Source of the DNA: Actinobacillus porcitonsillarum
GTDB lineage: Bacteria > Pseudomonadota > Gammaproteobacteria > Enterobacterales > Pasteurellaceae
Length of the DNA: 64,000 bases
Direction of reading: 5' to 3'
Assembly (NCBI RefSeq): GCF_003101015.1
Contig: NZ_CP029206.1
Location: 124,001-188,000, forward strand
Each line of letters starts with the position of its first letter. The stretch's first letter is position 1. The position numbers and the translations under genes are program-made. The notes under the pieces were generated by a model, which worked only from the letters and a program-made list of their open reading frames with translations, was not told the DNA's origin and did not search any database. Below are positions 35,419-45,114 of this stretch, one piece after another.

Positions 35419-36675
35419 CTAACCATTCACTACTTTTAGGTGATATTGTGGAACAGCTCCCTGAGAACATTCATCAATAAAATCTGCCCAAGCCTGTAAA
35501 ATTACAAATCGCTGTTTGATGTAATCCGCTCGGTTGTACGCCATTCGAACCCTATCTTGATTGATATGAGAAAGAGCAACCTCAATCAGATCTTTGTCAT
35601 AGCCTTGCTCGTTTAAATAGGTACTCGCAATACTACGTAAACCATGAGCAACCAACTTACCGTGATAGCCCATCCTTTTAATAGCCGCATTAGCTGTTTG
35701 CGTATTTGTATGTGTTTTGGGATTACTAAAGCTCGGAAATAAATATTCTTTACCGCCACTCAATTTCTTAATTTCACGCAGTAAGGCTAAGGCTTGACGA
35801 GACAAGGTAATTTTATGCTCTCTACCCAATTCACTATTTTTGATCCCTTTTTGAATATAAATTGTCCAAATTTTATTTTTTTCATCAATATCACAATAAC
35901 GAGCTGTTGCTGCTTCATTAGGTCTCGTCATTGTATAGAGTTGCCATAAAATGAGATAACGTGTCTGCAATTTAATTTGAGCAGTATTTAAGGTCATCAA
36001 AAATTCACTAAGATCCTCAGGACGGATCGTCTTAAAATGCTGTACAGTAGGGCTATCAAATTCTTTAGATAAATTTGCTACTGGGTTAGATGAAATAATA
36101 TCTCTATGCAAAGCATAGTTCATAATTTCGTTCATTTTCTGAATGGAACGTTTTAATGTCTCCAGGACGCCACTTTCTTGTAAAGGTTTAAACGCTTTCA
36201 ATGCCATTGGAGCTGTAACTTGAGTGATCGGTAAGTTTCCAAAGTGCGGCAATAAATTTCGTTCAATCAACCGCCAAGTATCTTTAGCATAATCGGCAGA
36301 AAAGTTTGCTCTTGTTTTTCTGTATTCAAACCAACTTTGAGCAACTTTTTCAAAGGTGTTATTCAGCTCTGTTAATTTCTTTTGGCTTTGCTGTTGGCGG
36401 TGAGAATTAGGATCGATCTCTTTGGCAAGCAAAGCCTGACATTCAGATCTTATTTGTCTTGCTTCTGAAAGAGAAATATCAGGATAATTTCCAATCGTGT
36501 AAGTCGTTCTCGCTTTTTGAATAGGTGTGAAATAACGAAATTTCCAAATTTTACTGCCAATAGGTGTAATAACAAGATAAAGTCCATCACCATCAGCCAA
36601 CCAATCTCCACCAACTTTTCCAGTAGATTTAGCATTTTTAATTTGAGTATCGTTCAGTGGTTTAACTTTTGCCAT
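35419..36675 (-). CDS. int: Tyrosine integrase (P4/DUF4102 type) of an ssrA-linked island
   Basis: This is a 418-residue tyrosine recombinase. An N-terminal arm-binding domain (about 1-85: LNDTQIKNAKSTGK, DGDGLYLVITPIGSKIWKFRY, YPDISLSEAR) is followed by a SAM-like core-binding domain (about 105-195) and a catalytic domain with Arg (LYTMTRPNEAATARY), HGLR (VAHGLRSIASTYLNEQG), and Tyr in VRMAYNRADY. All catalytic residues are visible. It starts 218 bp from the 3' end of ssrA and reads away from it, the usual arrangement for an element integrated at that site. Confidence 0.93.
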   Translation of the reverse strand: MAKVKPLNDTQIKNAKSTGKVGGDWLADGDGLYLVITPIGSKIWKFRYFTPIQKARTTYTIGNYPDISLSEARQIRSECQALLAKEIDPNSHRQQQSQKKLTELNNTFEKVAQSWFEYRKTRANFSADYAKDTWRLIERNLLPHFGNLPITQVTAPMALKAFKPLQESGVLETLKRSIQKMNEIMNYALHRDIISSNPVANLSKEFDSPTVQHFKTIRPEDLSEFLMTLNTAQIKLQTRYLILWQLYTMTRPNEAATARYCDIDEKNKIWTIYIQKGIKNSELGREHKITLSRQALALLREIKKLSGGKEYLFPSFSNPKTHTNTQTANAAIKRMGYHGKLVAHGLRSIASTYLNEQGYDKDLIEVALSHINQDRVRMAYNRADYIKQRFVILQAWADFIDECSQGAVPQYHLKVVNG

Positions 36676-36707
36676 AAATGCTCCTATTACAAGTATTTAC
36701 GAGAGGC

Positions 36708-36783
36708 TAGGTACTTAACATTTACGTTTAAGTACCTAACGATAATGCCATTATACCAGTTAGGTACTTAATTAGGTACTTAA
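36708..36783. repeat. Four-copy TTAGGTACTTAA array upstream of int
   Basis: Copies are at 36708-36718 (lacking the first T), 36728-36739 (inverted), 36760-36771 and 36772-36783 (perfect tandem). The position between int and ssrA suits integrase arm sites or an int operator. Confidence 0.75.
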
Positions 36784-36826
36784 TTTGTTGGATGTGATTG
36801 TTTTAAATTGGACTATATAGGAACAA

Positions 36827-36860
36827 AAAAGCCTTGAAAACATTTATTTTCAAGGCTTTT
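36827..36860 (-). terminator. Terminator of ssrA
   Basis: A perfect 14-bp stem AAAAGCCTTGAAAA/TTTTCAAGGCTTTT lies 33 bp past the tmRNA 3' end, with T runs on both strands. Confidence 0.85.
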
Positions 36861-36893
36861 TCGTATTTGATAGAACTCTATCGAACTATGTTT

Positions 36894-37260
36894 TGGTGGA
36901 GCTGGGGGGATTTGAACCCCCGTCCGAAATTACTCTACCTTCAGCACTACACGTTTAGTCTCGTCTTTAATTTCGCTTACCCCCAGCGGACAGACACGCA
37001 AAGAATAAGCTAGCTTGATTTAATTTAGTGCTTCGATCCTCAAGCGGTGGCTTCAACACGATCTCGTTTTGGATGACTTATCGTTACCCTCGTCTTACGA
37101 GCGGAAGCTGAGGCGATAAGGCTTTAAGGCAGGTTATTAAGCTGCTAAAGCGTATTGTTCGTCGTTTGCGACTATTTTTTTGCGGTTTGTTTACGAGGCC
37201 TACCGCACCTCGACGTGCACCTTGGGCTTCGCCAATCCCGTCGAATCCAGAATCAGCCCC
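36894..37260 (-). ncRNA. ssrA: Transfer-messenger RNA (tmRNA)
   Basis: This is 367 nt. The 5' end (minus strand) is GGGGCTGATTCTGGATTCGA, the 3' end is the tRNA-like arm with GGGTTCAAATCCC and the acceptor end in CCA at 36894. The tag frame at 37137-37169 encodes ANDEQYALAA and a stop. It rescues stalled ribosomes together with SmpB. It is also the apparent attachment site of the neighbouring integrase. Confidence 0.98.
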
Positions 37261-37356
37261 AAAAAGTTTGGCAATTTTAAAGGAAAGCGGTAAGATCTGC
37301 AAACTATTTTGCAAAAATACACTCAAAAGAACATCGAAACGAGATAAGAACGAAAT

Positions 37357-38322
37357 ATGAAAAACTTTGACGAACACGAAATTGAAGATGCTGAAATTGT
37401 TGAAGCAGAGAGCATTGAGCCTGATGAAGTAGAATTACTAGATGAAGATAAGCATATTGAGACAACGCATCCGGCATTGCTTTCCGCAAATATGCCTGTT
37501 ACGACAGGAAATCTTGAAAGCTATATTCGTATGGCAAATCAATATCCTATTTTAACGGCAGACCAAGAAAAAGAACTTGCAGAACGCTACTATTACGATG
37601 AAGATGTTGAAGCAGCAAAACAACTGATTTTGTCCCATATGCGTTTCGTTATCCATATTGCTCGAGGCTATTTAGGTTATGGCTTACCTCTTGCGGATTT
37701 AATTCAAGAAGGCAATATCGGATTGATGAAAGCGGTAAAACGCTTTGATCCGAATGTTGGCGTTCGTTTGGTCTCTTTTGCGGTACATTGGGTTAAAGCA
37801 GAAATTCATGAATATGTATTAAGAAACTGGCGAATTGTAAAAGTCGCAACAACAAAAGCACAGCGAAAGCTCTTTTTTAACTTAAGAAAAAATAAAAATC
37901 GTTTGGCGTGGTTTAATGAAGAGGAAATCAAACGTGTTGCGCACGATCTTGGTGTATCTGAAGAAGAAGTTCGTGAAATGGAATCCCGTATGACAGGGCA
38001 AGATCTTGGGTTTGATTTGCCAAGTGGCGATGATGAAGATGAAGCATATACGCCTTCAATGTATTTAGAAGATAATAGCTCTAATTTTGCTGATGAACTG
38101 GAAGATGAAGAGCACACAGGAGAGGCTACAGCACAGCTTGCATATGCACTATCAACGTTAGATGAGCGTAGCCAAGATATTATCAAAACGCGCTGGCTAG
38201 ATGAAAATAAGCTCACTTTGCATGATTTAGCTGCGAAATATCAAATTTCTGCGGAACGTGTGCGTCAGCTTGAAAATGCGGCGCTGAAGAAAATTAAAAA
38301 TGCAATTACTGTTGATGCATAA
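37357..38322 (+). CDS. rpoH: Heat-shock sigma factor RpoH (sigma-32), N-terminally extended
   Basis: This sigma-70 family factor directs heat-shock transcription. The RpoH box is visible ([16 protein letters not shown]), with region 2 ([42 protein letters not shown]) and region 4 ([18 protein letters not shown] ... [10 protein letters not shown]). The frame from 37357 has 321 residues against about 281-284 in relatives. The extra 45 residues are very acidic ([20 protein letters not shown]). A start at 37492 ([12 protein letters not shown]) would give the usual length but has no ribosome site, so I keep the longer form. It is convergent with crr across a shared terminator. Confidence 0.93.
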   Translation: MKNFDEHEIEDAEIVEAESIEPDEVELLDEDKHIETTHPALLSANMPVTTGNLESYIRMANQYPILTADQEKELAERYYYDEDVEAAKQLILSHMRFVIHIARGYLGYGLPLADLIQEGNIGLMKAVKRFDPNVGVRLVSFAVHWVKAEIHEYVLRNWRIVKVATTKAQRKLFFNLRKNKNRLAWFNEEEIKRVAHDLGVSEEEVREMESRMTGQDLGFDLPSGDDEDEAYTPSMYLEDNSSNFADELEDEEHTGEATAQLAYALSTLDERSQDIIKTRWLDENKLTLHDLAAKYQISAERVRQLENAALKKIKNAITVDA

Positions 38323-38324
38323 CA

Positions 38325-38350
38325 AAATACCCGCAAACAAGCGGGTATTT
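38325..38350. terminator. Bidirectional terminator between rpoH and crr
   Basis: A perfect stem AAATACCCGC/GGCGGGTATTT-type (38325-38334 with 38341-38350) has T runs in both directions. Confidence 0.9.
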
Positions 38351-38367
38351 TTTCAAGTTTTTTGCAA

Positions 38368-38868
38368 TTATTTAGTTAATGTTAAAACAACGCTTTCGCC
38401 TGCAACAACACTACCTGATTTTTTCTCTAAGTTAGAGATTTCATCCATATTAGAGATAACAACTGGTGTTAATACTGATTTTGCTTTTTCTTCTAATAAA
38501 GCTAAATCAAATTTGATGATTGGGTCGCCAGCTTTTACAGTTTGACCTTCTTCTGCAATGCGAGTAAAGCCTTCGCCTTTTAACTCAACAGTATCAATAC
38601 CGAAGTGTACAAATAACTCTACGCCATCTTCAGACTCAATTGAGAAAGCGTGGTTAGTTTCGAAAATTTTACCAATGGTACCGTTTACTGGTGAAACAAT
38701 GGTATCGCCACTTGGACGAATTGCCACGCCATCACCTACGATCTTCTCAGAAAATACAACATCTGGCACATCTTCAATATTGACAATTTCACCTGATAAA
38801 GGCGAGAAAATTTGAATTTCCTTTGATTCTTTTTGTTTAGAACCGAATAATTTGCTTAAAAAGCTCAT
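38368..38868 (-). CDS. crr: PTS glucose-specific enzyme IIA (EIIA-Glc)
   Basis: This is a 166-residue single-domain phosphocarrier. The two active-site histidines are His73 ([10 protein letters not shown]) and His88 ([12 protein letters not shown]), equivalent to His75 and His90 of E. coli. It receives phosphate from HPr, passes it to sugar permeases and, in its phosphorylated state, stimulates adenylate cyclase, so it links this operon to the CRP sites noted near 43.5 and 54.7 kb. It is the last gene of ptsH-ptsI-crr. Confidence 0.97.
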   Translation of the reverse strand: MSFLSKLFGSKQKESKEIQIFSPLSGEIVNIEDVPDVVFSEKIVGDGVAIRPSGDTIVSPVNGTIGKIFETNHAFSIESEDGVELFVHFGIDTVELKGEGFTRIAEEGQTVKAGDPIIKFDLALLEEKAKSVLTPVVISNMDEISNLEKKSGSVVAGESVVLTLTK

Positions 38869-38887
38869 AGAATCTCTCCATTTGTGA

Positions 38888-38926
38888 AAACAAAATTCCC
38901 ATACATTCTATACGAGAATTTTGTTT
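38888..38926 (-). terminator. Hairpin between ptsI and crr (possible attenuator)
   Basis: The stem ACAAAATTC/GAATTTTGT (38890-38898 with 38916-38924) is followed on the minus strand by TTTT. It sits inside the operon and could partly uncouple crr from ptsHI. Confidence 0.55.
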
Positions 38927-38947
38927 TTGTATGCTATTTATTAAATT

Positions 38948-40669
38948 TTAGTTCAATTTTGCGTAAAAATCATTCACTAGACGCTCAATGTCCGCTGCGG
39001 TTGGTTGAGCAAGTGCTTCATCTGCTAATGCTTTTGCATCTGCGTAGTTAATTGAACGAGCCAGTTTTTTCACGTGAGGTACTGAAATTGCACTCATACT
39101 AAACTCATCTAAGCCCATACCAAGCAATAATGCGGTTGCACGAACATCACCTGCTAATTCACCACACATTCCGGTCCATTTGCCTTCTTCGTGTGAAGCA
39201 TCAATCACTTGTTTAATTAAATTCAATACTGAAGGACTTAATGGATTGTATAAGTGAGCAATGATTTCATTACCACGATCCACCGCTAATGTATATTGAG
39301 TTAAGTCGTTAGTACCGATACTAAAGAAATCAGCTTCTTTCGCTAGATGACGAGCATTAACCGCAGCCGATGGTGTTTCAACCATAATACCTAACTGAAG
39401 ATTTTCATCAAAGGCTTTACCCTCTGCACGAAGCTGTTCTTTTAACTCTGCAACGATGCGTTTCAACTCACGGATCTCTTCAACAGAAATGATCATTGGG
39501 AACATTACCGCTAATTTACCAAATGCTGAAGCACGTAATACTGCACGTAATTGAGTATCTAAAATTTCACGGCGTGTTAAACCGATACGCACAGCACGCC
39601 AGCCTAAGAATGGGTTCATCTCTTTTGGCAGATCTAAATATGGTAACTCTTTATCGCCACCAATATCCATTGTACGTAAAACAACTTGTTTACCGCCCAT
39701 TGCTTCTACAATTTCTTTATACGCTTGGAATTGCTCTTCTTCGCCCGGTAATTCTGTACGATCCATAAAGAGGAATTCGGTACGGTATAAACCAACCGAT
39801 TCGCCACCATTACGTAATACACCATCTACATCACGAATAGTACCGATGTTACCCGCAACTTCAATACGATGACCATCTAATGTTTCTGCCGGTAAATCTT
39901 TTAATTTTGCTAATTCTGCTTTTTCAGCAGCCACTTTTTCTTGAACGGCTTTGAATTCTGCAATTTGAGCGTCTGATGGGTTGATGTGAATTTGGTTATT
40001 TACCGCATCTAAAATTAACACATCCCCTGTTTTAACACGGCTAGTAATATCGTTGGTTCCCACAATGGCAGGAAGCTCTAATGAACGAGCCATAATTGAG
40101 GTGTGAGAAGTACGACCACCAATGTCTGTAACAAAGCCAAGCACTTTATCTAAATTTAATTGTGCTGTTTCTGATGGCGTTAAATCGTAAGCCACCAAAA
40201 TAGATTCTTCTTGAATGTCGCCAAGATCAACAATGTGCATGCCTAAAATATTACGTAATAAACGGTTACCGATATCACGCATATCGCCTGCACGTTCTTT
40301 TAAGTATTCATCATCGATTTCTGAAAGTACTGCAACTTGTTGGTCAATCACTTTATTTGCAGCAACATCCGCCGTAGATAAATTATCCTTAATATAGCCA
40401 ATAATTTCTTCTTCTAACTCTTCGTCTTCCAAAAGCATTAAATGCCCTTCGAAAATTGCGGCTTTTTCTTCGCCTAATGTACGCAACGCTTTCGCATGAA
40501 TTGCGGTTAATTGTGCGGCTGCTTTTGCACGACCATCAAAGAATTTCGCGACTTCAGCATCAACCTGATCTGTTGTAATTTTTTGTGTGTTAAGCACAAT
40601 TGGCTCTTCTTTTAAAACTAATGCTTTACCAAAAACAATACCAGGAGAAGCTGCAATACCTGAAATCAT
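38948..40669 (-). CDS. ptsI: PTS enzyme I (phosphoenolpyruvate-protein phosphotransferase)
   Basis: This is a 573-residue enzyme, usual length. It takes phosphate from PEP and gives it to HPr. His189 in the phosphohistidine domain lies in [19 protein letters not shown]. The C-terminal PEP-binding barrel includes [40 protein letters not shown] and the active-site Cys in [11 protein letters not shown]. It follows ptsH by 65 bp. Confidence 0.97.
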   Translation of the reverse strand: MISGIAASPGIVFGKALVLKEEPIVLNTQKITTDQVDAEVAKFFDGRAKAAAQLTAIHAKALRTLGEEKAAIFEGHLMLLEDEELEEEIIGYIKDNLSTADVAANKVIDQQVAVLSEIDDEYLKERAGDMRDIGNRLLRNILGMHIVDLGDIQEESILVAYDLTPSETAQLNLDKVLGFVTDIGGRTSHTSIMARSLELPAIVGTNDITSRVKTGDVLILDAVNNQIHINPSDAQIAEFKAVQEKVAAEKAELAKLKDLPAETLDGHRIEVAGNIGTIRDVDGVLRNGGESVGLYRTEFLFMDRTELPGEEEQFQAYKEIVEAMGGKQVVLRTMDIGGDKELPYLDLPKEMNPFLGWRAVRIGLTRREILDTQLRAVLRASAFGKLAVMFPMIISVEEIRELKRIVAELKEQLRAEGKAFDENLQLGIMVETPSAAVNARHLAKEADFFSIGTNDLTQYTLAVDRGNEIIAHLYNPLSPSVLNLIKQVIDASHEEGKWTGMCGELAGDVRATALLLGMGLDEFSMSAISVPHVKKLARSINYADAKALADEALAQPTAADIERLVNDFYAKLN

Positions 40670-40734
40670 AATGTAATCCTTTTGTTAAAATGTAAAAACA
40701 ATGGCAAGCCGAAACTTGCCATAAAAAAATGATC

Positions 40735-40995
40735 TTATTCTAAAGTAGGGATTAAATCTACTAAGAAATCAACTGCTTTTTGCTCATCTTCGCCTTCAGC
40801 AGTAATGGTAATATTAGTACCTTGAGTAAGACCTAAGGTTTGAAGTTTAAATAAACTTTTTGCGCTTGCGCTTTTACCACCAGAAGTAACAGTGATATCT
40901 GATGTAAAGCCTTTAGCTGCTTTTACAAATTCTGCTGCAGGGCGAGTATGTAAACCACTTGGAGCAGTAATAACAACGTCTTTAGAATACGCCAT
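40735..40995 (-). CDS. ptsH: PTS phosphocarrier HPr
   Basis: This is an 86-residue HPr. Active-site His16 is in [15 protein letters not shown], and the regulatory-loop Ser lies in [14 protein letters not shown]. It shuttles phosphate from enzyme I to the EIIA proteins, including crr in the same operon. It is the first gene of ptsH-ptsI-crr, with a good ribosome site (GAGGAAAA). Confidence 0.97.
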   Translation of the reverse strand: MAYSKDVVITAPSGLHTRPAAEFVKAAKGFTSDITVTSGGKSASAKSLFKLQTLGLTQGTNITITAEGEDEQKAVDFLVDLIPTLE

Positions 40996-41266
40996 AGGAT
41001 TTTCCTCTTTTGAACATTCAAATAAAAAATGAATCGGAATGGAAAGCCTCCATTAAATCTTTTTCACTTTACTACAAAATATATATAAATTCACGATCAA
41101 AAATAAAAAACATAGAATAATTCTTAGTTTTTAGACTGTTTTTTAGGCAAAAAGACCGATTTTAACGATTACGTGACATTTTTATCACGATTTTTCAATC
41201 TTTTTAAAGGTCATTTTCCTCTGAAAAATGGTAAACTCTCATCGCTACTTTTTTAGAACAATAATT

Positions 41267-42853
41267 ATGTCCAAATTTTCTCCAACAGCCTTTTTTACGA
41301 AGCAAACTGCGTGGCTGATCTATTTCAGTCTCATTAGTCTTTATGCATTTAGTTTATGGGCATTAGTTCAACATCAACAATCAGAAAGTTTCTTTTCTTG
41401 GCAAGAAATGAGACATATCCTTGCTTATAGTTCATATCAAGCATTACTCTCCGCGTTAATTTCTACCGGGTTAGGTATTTTGCTCGCAAAAGCATTCTTT
41501 TATCTTGATTTTAAAGGGAAGGCGTTTTTATATAATGCGATTCAATTCGTGTGGGCACTTCCTTCTTTGGTTATTATTTTTGCGGTTATCGGCATTTGGG
41601 GAAATTCAGGATGGTTAGCTCAACTTTGGCAAACTTTCGGTTTTTCATGGCAATTTAATGTGTACGGGCTACAAGGTATTTTGATTGCCCACTGTCTCTT
41701 AAATATTCCACTCGTCACAAAATATAGCCTTTCTGCACTGATGCAAATTCCATCTAGCCAATATCAACTTGCCACTCAGCTAAACCTAACAGGTTGGGCG
41801 TATTTTCAAATTGTCGAGCTACCGGCGCTCAAGCGTTTATTGCCTTATGTTTTTATGACGGTTTTCCTGATCTGTTTTACCAGCTTTCCAATAGTGCTAA
41901 TGCTAGGAGGAAGCCCTAAATACAGCACCTTAGAAGTGGCGATTTATCAAGCGGTCAGTTTTGAATTTGATTTTGCAAAAGCCGTGAAACTCATTGCCGT
42001 TCAGTTAGTGGTAGGTCTTGGCTTACAGGTAATTTTATTTCTCGTTTCTCAACGTGCATTTCAAACAAAGCTAGAGACACTAAGCATTGATATTTGGAAA
42101 CCGAAAGTTCAAGGGTTCCAAAAAGTGTGCTTACAAAGTTTACTTTGGTTGCAAAGTTTGCTGATTATTTTACCGCTTGTAAGTGTGATTTGGGCTGGAA
42201 TAACGGTTTCCCACTTTGTAGAACGCCTACTCAATCCTCTTTTATGGGAAGCGGTATTTTTTTCAACGATGTTAAGCCTCATCGCCTCGTTAACCGCATT
42301 AAGTATCAGCTACTTTATTGCGCTTGAAGCTCGAAAGCTTCTTTTTCGGCAACAAAAACTTCGCTATGCCCTTTTATCTAGCGCTGTTACCTACCCCTTA
42401 ATTCTGCCTGTTTTTTTACTGGCAGTCGGGCTATTTCTTTTATTGAAGAATGTGGAATTATCTACCGTCCAGCTTTTGTGGCTAGTCGGTCTTTGCAATG
42501 GTATGACATTATTACCGTTTATCTACCCATTACTTTTTGCACCACTTTGGCAAACATTAACAACCCAAGATAAACTCGCCAAAAGTTTAGGTTTAAGTGG
42601 TTTTCAACGTTGGTGGGTTGCTGAAAAACACTACTTCATTCGGCCTTTTGCTCAAGCATTTGCTCTAGCAATGTCGGCAAGTTTAGGGAGCTTTGCGGTT
42701 ATCGCCTTTTTTGGCAGCCCGGATTTTAGTTCGCTACCCTATTTGCTTTATCAACAGCTTGGTAGTTATAGAACAGAAGATGCCGCTGTAACTGCATTTA
42801 TCCTAATGCTCTTTACCTTCTTGCCCTTTTTACTGACACGAACAAAAGCATAA
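41267..42853 (+). CDS. thiP: Thiamine ABC transporter permease ThiP
   Basis: This is a 528-residue inner-membrane protein with about 12 hydrophobic helices. It has two copies of the ABC permease coupling motif: the first around QLNLTGWAYFQIVELPALKR, the second around SLGLSGFQRWWVAEKHYFIRP. This double-length fused permease with ThiQ downstream is the ThiP pattern. The ATG at 41267 has a better context than an upstream one at 41228. The usual first gene of the operon, thiB (binding protein), is absent here, and I see no TPP riboswitch upstream. Confidence 0.85.
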   Translation: MSKFSPTAFFTKQTAWLIYFSLISLYAFSLWALVQHQQSESFFSWQEMRHILAYSSYQALLSALISTGLGILLAKAFFYLDFKGKAFLYNAIQFVWALPSLVIIFAVIGIWGNSGWLAQLWQTFGFSWQFNVYGLQGILIAHCLLNIPLVTKYSLSALMQIPSSQYQLATQLNLTGWAYFQIVELPALKRLLPYVFMTVFLICFTSFPIVLMLGGSPKYSTLEVAIYQAVSFEFDFAKAVKLIAVQLVVGLGLQVILFLVSQRAFQTKLETLSIDIWKPKVQGFQKVCLQSLLWLQSLLIILPLVSVIWAGITVSHFVERLLNPLLWEAVFFSTMLSLIASLTALSISYFIALEARKLLFRQQKLRYALLSSAVTYPLILPVFLLAVGLFLLLKNVELSTVQLLWLVGLCNGMTLLPFIYPLLFAPLWQTLTTQDKLAKSLGLSGFQRWWVAEKHYFIRPFAQAFALAMSASLGSFAVIAFFGSPDFSSLPYLLYQQLGSYRTEDAAVTAFILMLFTFLPFLLTRTKA

Positions 42854-42865
42854 ACGGAGGAAAAT

Positions 42866-43498
42866 ATGATACAACTCAACGTAACCTTTGATTATGAAGA
42901 TATGCCAATGCATTTTGATTTACAGGTCAAAAAAGGCGAGCGCATTGCGATTATTGGCGAAAGTGGTGCTGGCAAAAGCACCTTGCTCAACCTTATTGCA
43001 GGTTTTGAGCAACCGACAAGCGGTCAAATTTGGCTTGATCATTGCGAACACAGCCAAACACAACCGGCTGAACGCCCCGTTTCAATGCTTTTTCAAGATA
43101 ATAACCTCTTTCCTCATTTAACGGTTGCACAAAATATCGGCTTGGCTTTGCGCCCGAGCCTTTCACTTTCACCACAACAATCTGCGCAAGTTGCAGCTAT
43201 AGCAGACAAAATGGGCATTGCAGAACTTCTCAATCGCCGTGCGGATCAGCTTTCAGGCGGGCAAAAACAGCGTGTGGCACTTGCCCGAACCTTATTGCGT
43301 GATAAACCGATTTTATTATTAGATGAACCTTTTTCAGCACTTGACCCAAAACGCCGAGAAGAATTGCAACAACTGGTTGCCCAACTCTGTCGTGAACGGG
43401 AACTGACCCTTTTAATGGTCACTCATCAATTAGCAGAGAGCCGCACGTTATTTGATCGTGTGATTACCATTGAAAACGGGCGCATTACAAGCGGTTAA
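42866..43498 (+). CDS. thiQ: Thiamine ABC transporter ATPase ThiQ
   Basis: This is a 210-residue ABC ATPase. Walker [11 protein letters not shown]-loop [14 protein letters not shown], signature [13 protein letters not shown], Walker [14 protein letters not shown] and H-loop MVTHQ are all present. The short length, without an extra C-terminal regulatory domain, fits ThiQ. It starts 12 bp after thiP behind GGAGGA and energises thiamine or TPP uptake with ThiP. Confidence 0.88.
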   Translation: MIQLNVTFDYEDMPMHFDLQVKKGERIAIIGESGAGKSTLLNLIAGFEQPTSGQIWLDHCEHSQTQPAERPVSMLFQDNNLFPHLTVAQNIGLALRPSLSLSPQQSAQVAAIADKMGIAELLNRRADQLSGGQKQRVALARTLLRDKPILLLDEPFSALDPKRREELQQLVAQLCRERELTLLMVTHQLAESRTLFDRVITIENGRITSG

Positions 43499-43531
43499 AT
43501 TCTTTCGTTTTCTTACACATTTAATTAAAAA

Positions 43532-43547
43532 TGTGATTTATCTCACA
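43532..43547. promoter_or_regulatory. CRP-cAMP site upstream of the sucrose-type PTS gene
   Basis: TGTGATTTATCTCACA has both half-sites TGTGA and TCACA with 6-bp spacing, 82 bp before the permease start. Confidence 0.85.
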
Positions 43548-43570
43548 TTTCTCAAACATTTCTCTTTTTT

Positions 43571-43588
43571 AGCTAAACCGTTTTAGTT
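43571..43588. promoter_or_regulatory. LacI-type operator upstream of the sucrose-type PTS gene
   Basis: AGCTAAACCGTTTTAGTT is a near-palindrome centred on CG, the usual form of LacI/GalR-family (ScrR-like) operators. It is 41 bp before the ATG, and so at or beside the promoter. Confidence 0.6.
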
Positions 43589-43628
43589 AAAATACGCACG
43601 TTTTAATTTTGAACATACGAGGTCTGTT

Positions 43629-45050
43629 ATGAACTTCTCAAAAATTGCGGAACAAACTATCGCAAAACTTGGTGGTAAAGAAAATATTACTACCCTCGCA
43701 CACTGTGCAACACGTTTACGTTTAACGCTTGCGGATGAATCCAAAGTGGATAAAGAAGCAATTGAAAATATTGAAGGCGTTAAAGGTCAATTCTCAACCA
43801 GTGGTCAATACCAAATTATTTTTGGTTCAGGCACAGTGAATAAAGTGCACGCTGAAATGCAAAAACAAATGGGCATTGGCGATATGAGCACATCAGAAGT
43901 CGCAGCAGCAGGTGCGGCAAATCAACCACTATTACAACGTTTAGTGAAAGGTTTAGCAGACATTTTCGTGCCAATTATCCCGGCAATCGTGGCAGGCGGT
44001 TTGCTGATGGGTCTTCACAGTATGCTTACATCCGTTGGTTTCTTCTGGGAAGGGCATTCTGTTGTAACAAAATATCCGGGCGTTGCCGATTTAGTGGATT
44101 TCATTAACACTATTGCTAACGCACCATTTGTATTCTTACCTGTACTTTTAGGTTTCTCGGCAACCCGTAAATTTGGTGGTAACCCATTCTTAGGGGCGGC
44201 ATTAGGGATGTTATTAGTTCACCCTGCATTAGCAGACGGTTGGAACTATGCAAAAACCTTAATGGAAGGCAAAATTACTTACTGGAACGTATTAGGTTTA
44301 GAAATCGAGAAAGTTGGTTATCAAGGTACGGTTATCCCGACTATCATTTCAGCTTGGGTATTAGCAACATTAGAAAAAGGGTTCCGTAAATTTGTTCCAT
44401 CTTATTTAGATAACCTGATTACCCCAATGTTCTCGCTTTTCATTGCAGGTTTCTTAGCCTTTACGGTAATCGGGCCATTCGGTCGTGAAGCGGGTAGCTT
44501 AATTTCTGCAGGTTTAACTTGGTTATATGACACCTTAGGCGTATTTGGTGGTGCGGTATTTGGTACATTCTATGCACCAATCGTGATTACCGGTATGCAC
44601 CAAACCTTCATTGCGGTAGAAACACAATTATTAGCAGAAGTGGCTAATACCGGCGGTACATTCATCTTCCCAATTGCGGCAATGTCTAATATCGCACAAG
44701 GTGCAGCGTGTTTAGGTGTGGCATTCACAATGAAAGACGCAAAAGTTCGTGGTTTAGCTGTTCCATCAGGTATCTCAGCATTATTAGGGATTACTGAGCC
44801 AGCAATGTTCGGGGTAAACTTACGCTACCGCCACGCATTTATCTCAGCCATGATTGGTTCAGGTTTAGCAAGTGCATTTATCGCAACCTTCAATGTTAAA
44901 GCTATCGCATTAGGTGCAGCCGGTATCTTAGGTATTCCATCAATTAAACCGGATAGCCTTGCAATGTACTCTGTGGGTATGTTAATTTCATTCGCAGTGG
45001 CTTTCAGTTTATCAGTTATTCTTGGTAAACGCGCTCAAGCCAAAGCTTAA
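43629..45050 (+). CDS. scrA: PTS sucrose-type permease, EIIBC
   Basis: This is a 473-residue fused EIIB-EIIC protein. The N-terminal EIIB domain contains the phospho-Cys in TLAHCATRLRLTL, and ENIEGVKGQFSTSGQYQIIFGSG. The EIIC domain has about 10 membrane helices with GGNPFLGAALGMLLVHPALA, GTFYAPIVITGMHQTF and GITEPAMFGVNLRYRHAF. The match is best with sucrose permeases (ScrA); trehalose specificity cannot be excluded. It has no EIIA domain, so it would use crr. No scrB or scrR gene is in the window. Confidence 0.78.
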   Translation: MNFSKIAEQTIAKLGGKENITTLAHCATRLRLTLADESKVDKEAIENIEGVKGQFSTSGQYQIIFGSGTVNKVHAEMQKQMGIGDMSTSEVAAAGAANQPLLQRLVKGLADIFVPIIPAIVAGGLLMGLHSMLTSVGFFWEGHSVVTKYPGVADLVDFINTIANAPFVFLPVLLGFSATRKFGGNPFLGAALGMLLVHPALADGWNYAKTLMEGKITYWNVLGLEIEKVGYQGTVIPTIISAWVLATLEKGFRKFVPSYLDNLITPMFSLFIAGFLAFTVIGPFGREAGSLISAGLTWLYDTLGVFGGAVFGTFYAPIVITGMHQTFIAVETQLLAEVANTGGTFIFPIAAMSNIAQGAACLGVAFTMKDAKVRGLAVPSGISALLGITEPAMFGVNLRYRHAFISAMIGSGLASAFIATFNVKAIALGAAGILGIPSIKPDSLAMYSVGMLISFAVAFSLSVILGKRAQAKA

Positions 45051-45070
45051 TAAAAATTAAACATTTTTTA

Positions 45071-45103
45071 CGCCTCAAACCAACGTTTGAGGCGTTTTGT
45101 TTT
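45071..45103 (+). terminator. Terminator of the PTS permease gene
   Basis: A 9-bp stem CGCCTCAAA/TTTGAGGCG is followed by TTTTGTTTT. Confidence 0.9.
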
Positions 45104-45114
45104 ATAATAACGCC

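Noticed and set aside
41100..41266. TPP riboswitch before thiP
   Set aside because: No CUGAGA or ACCUGA-like THI-box elements are visible.
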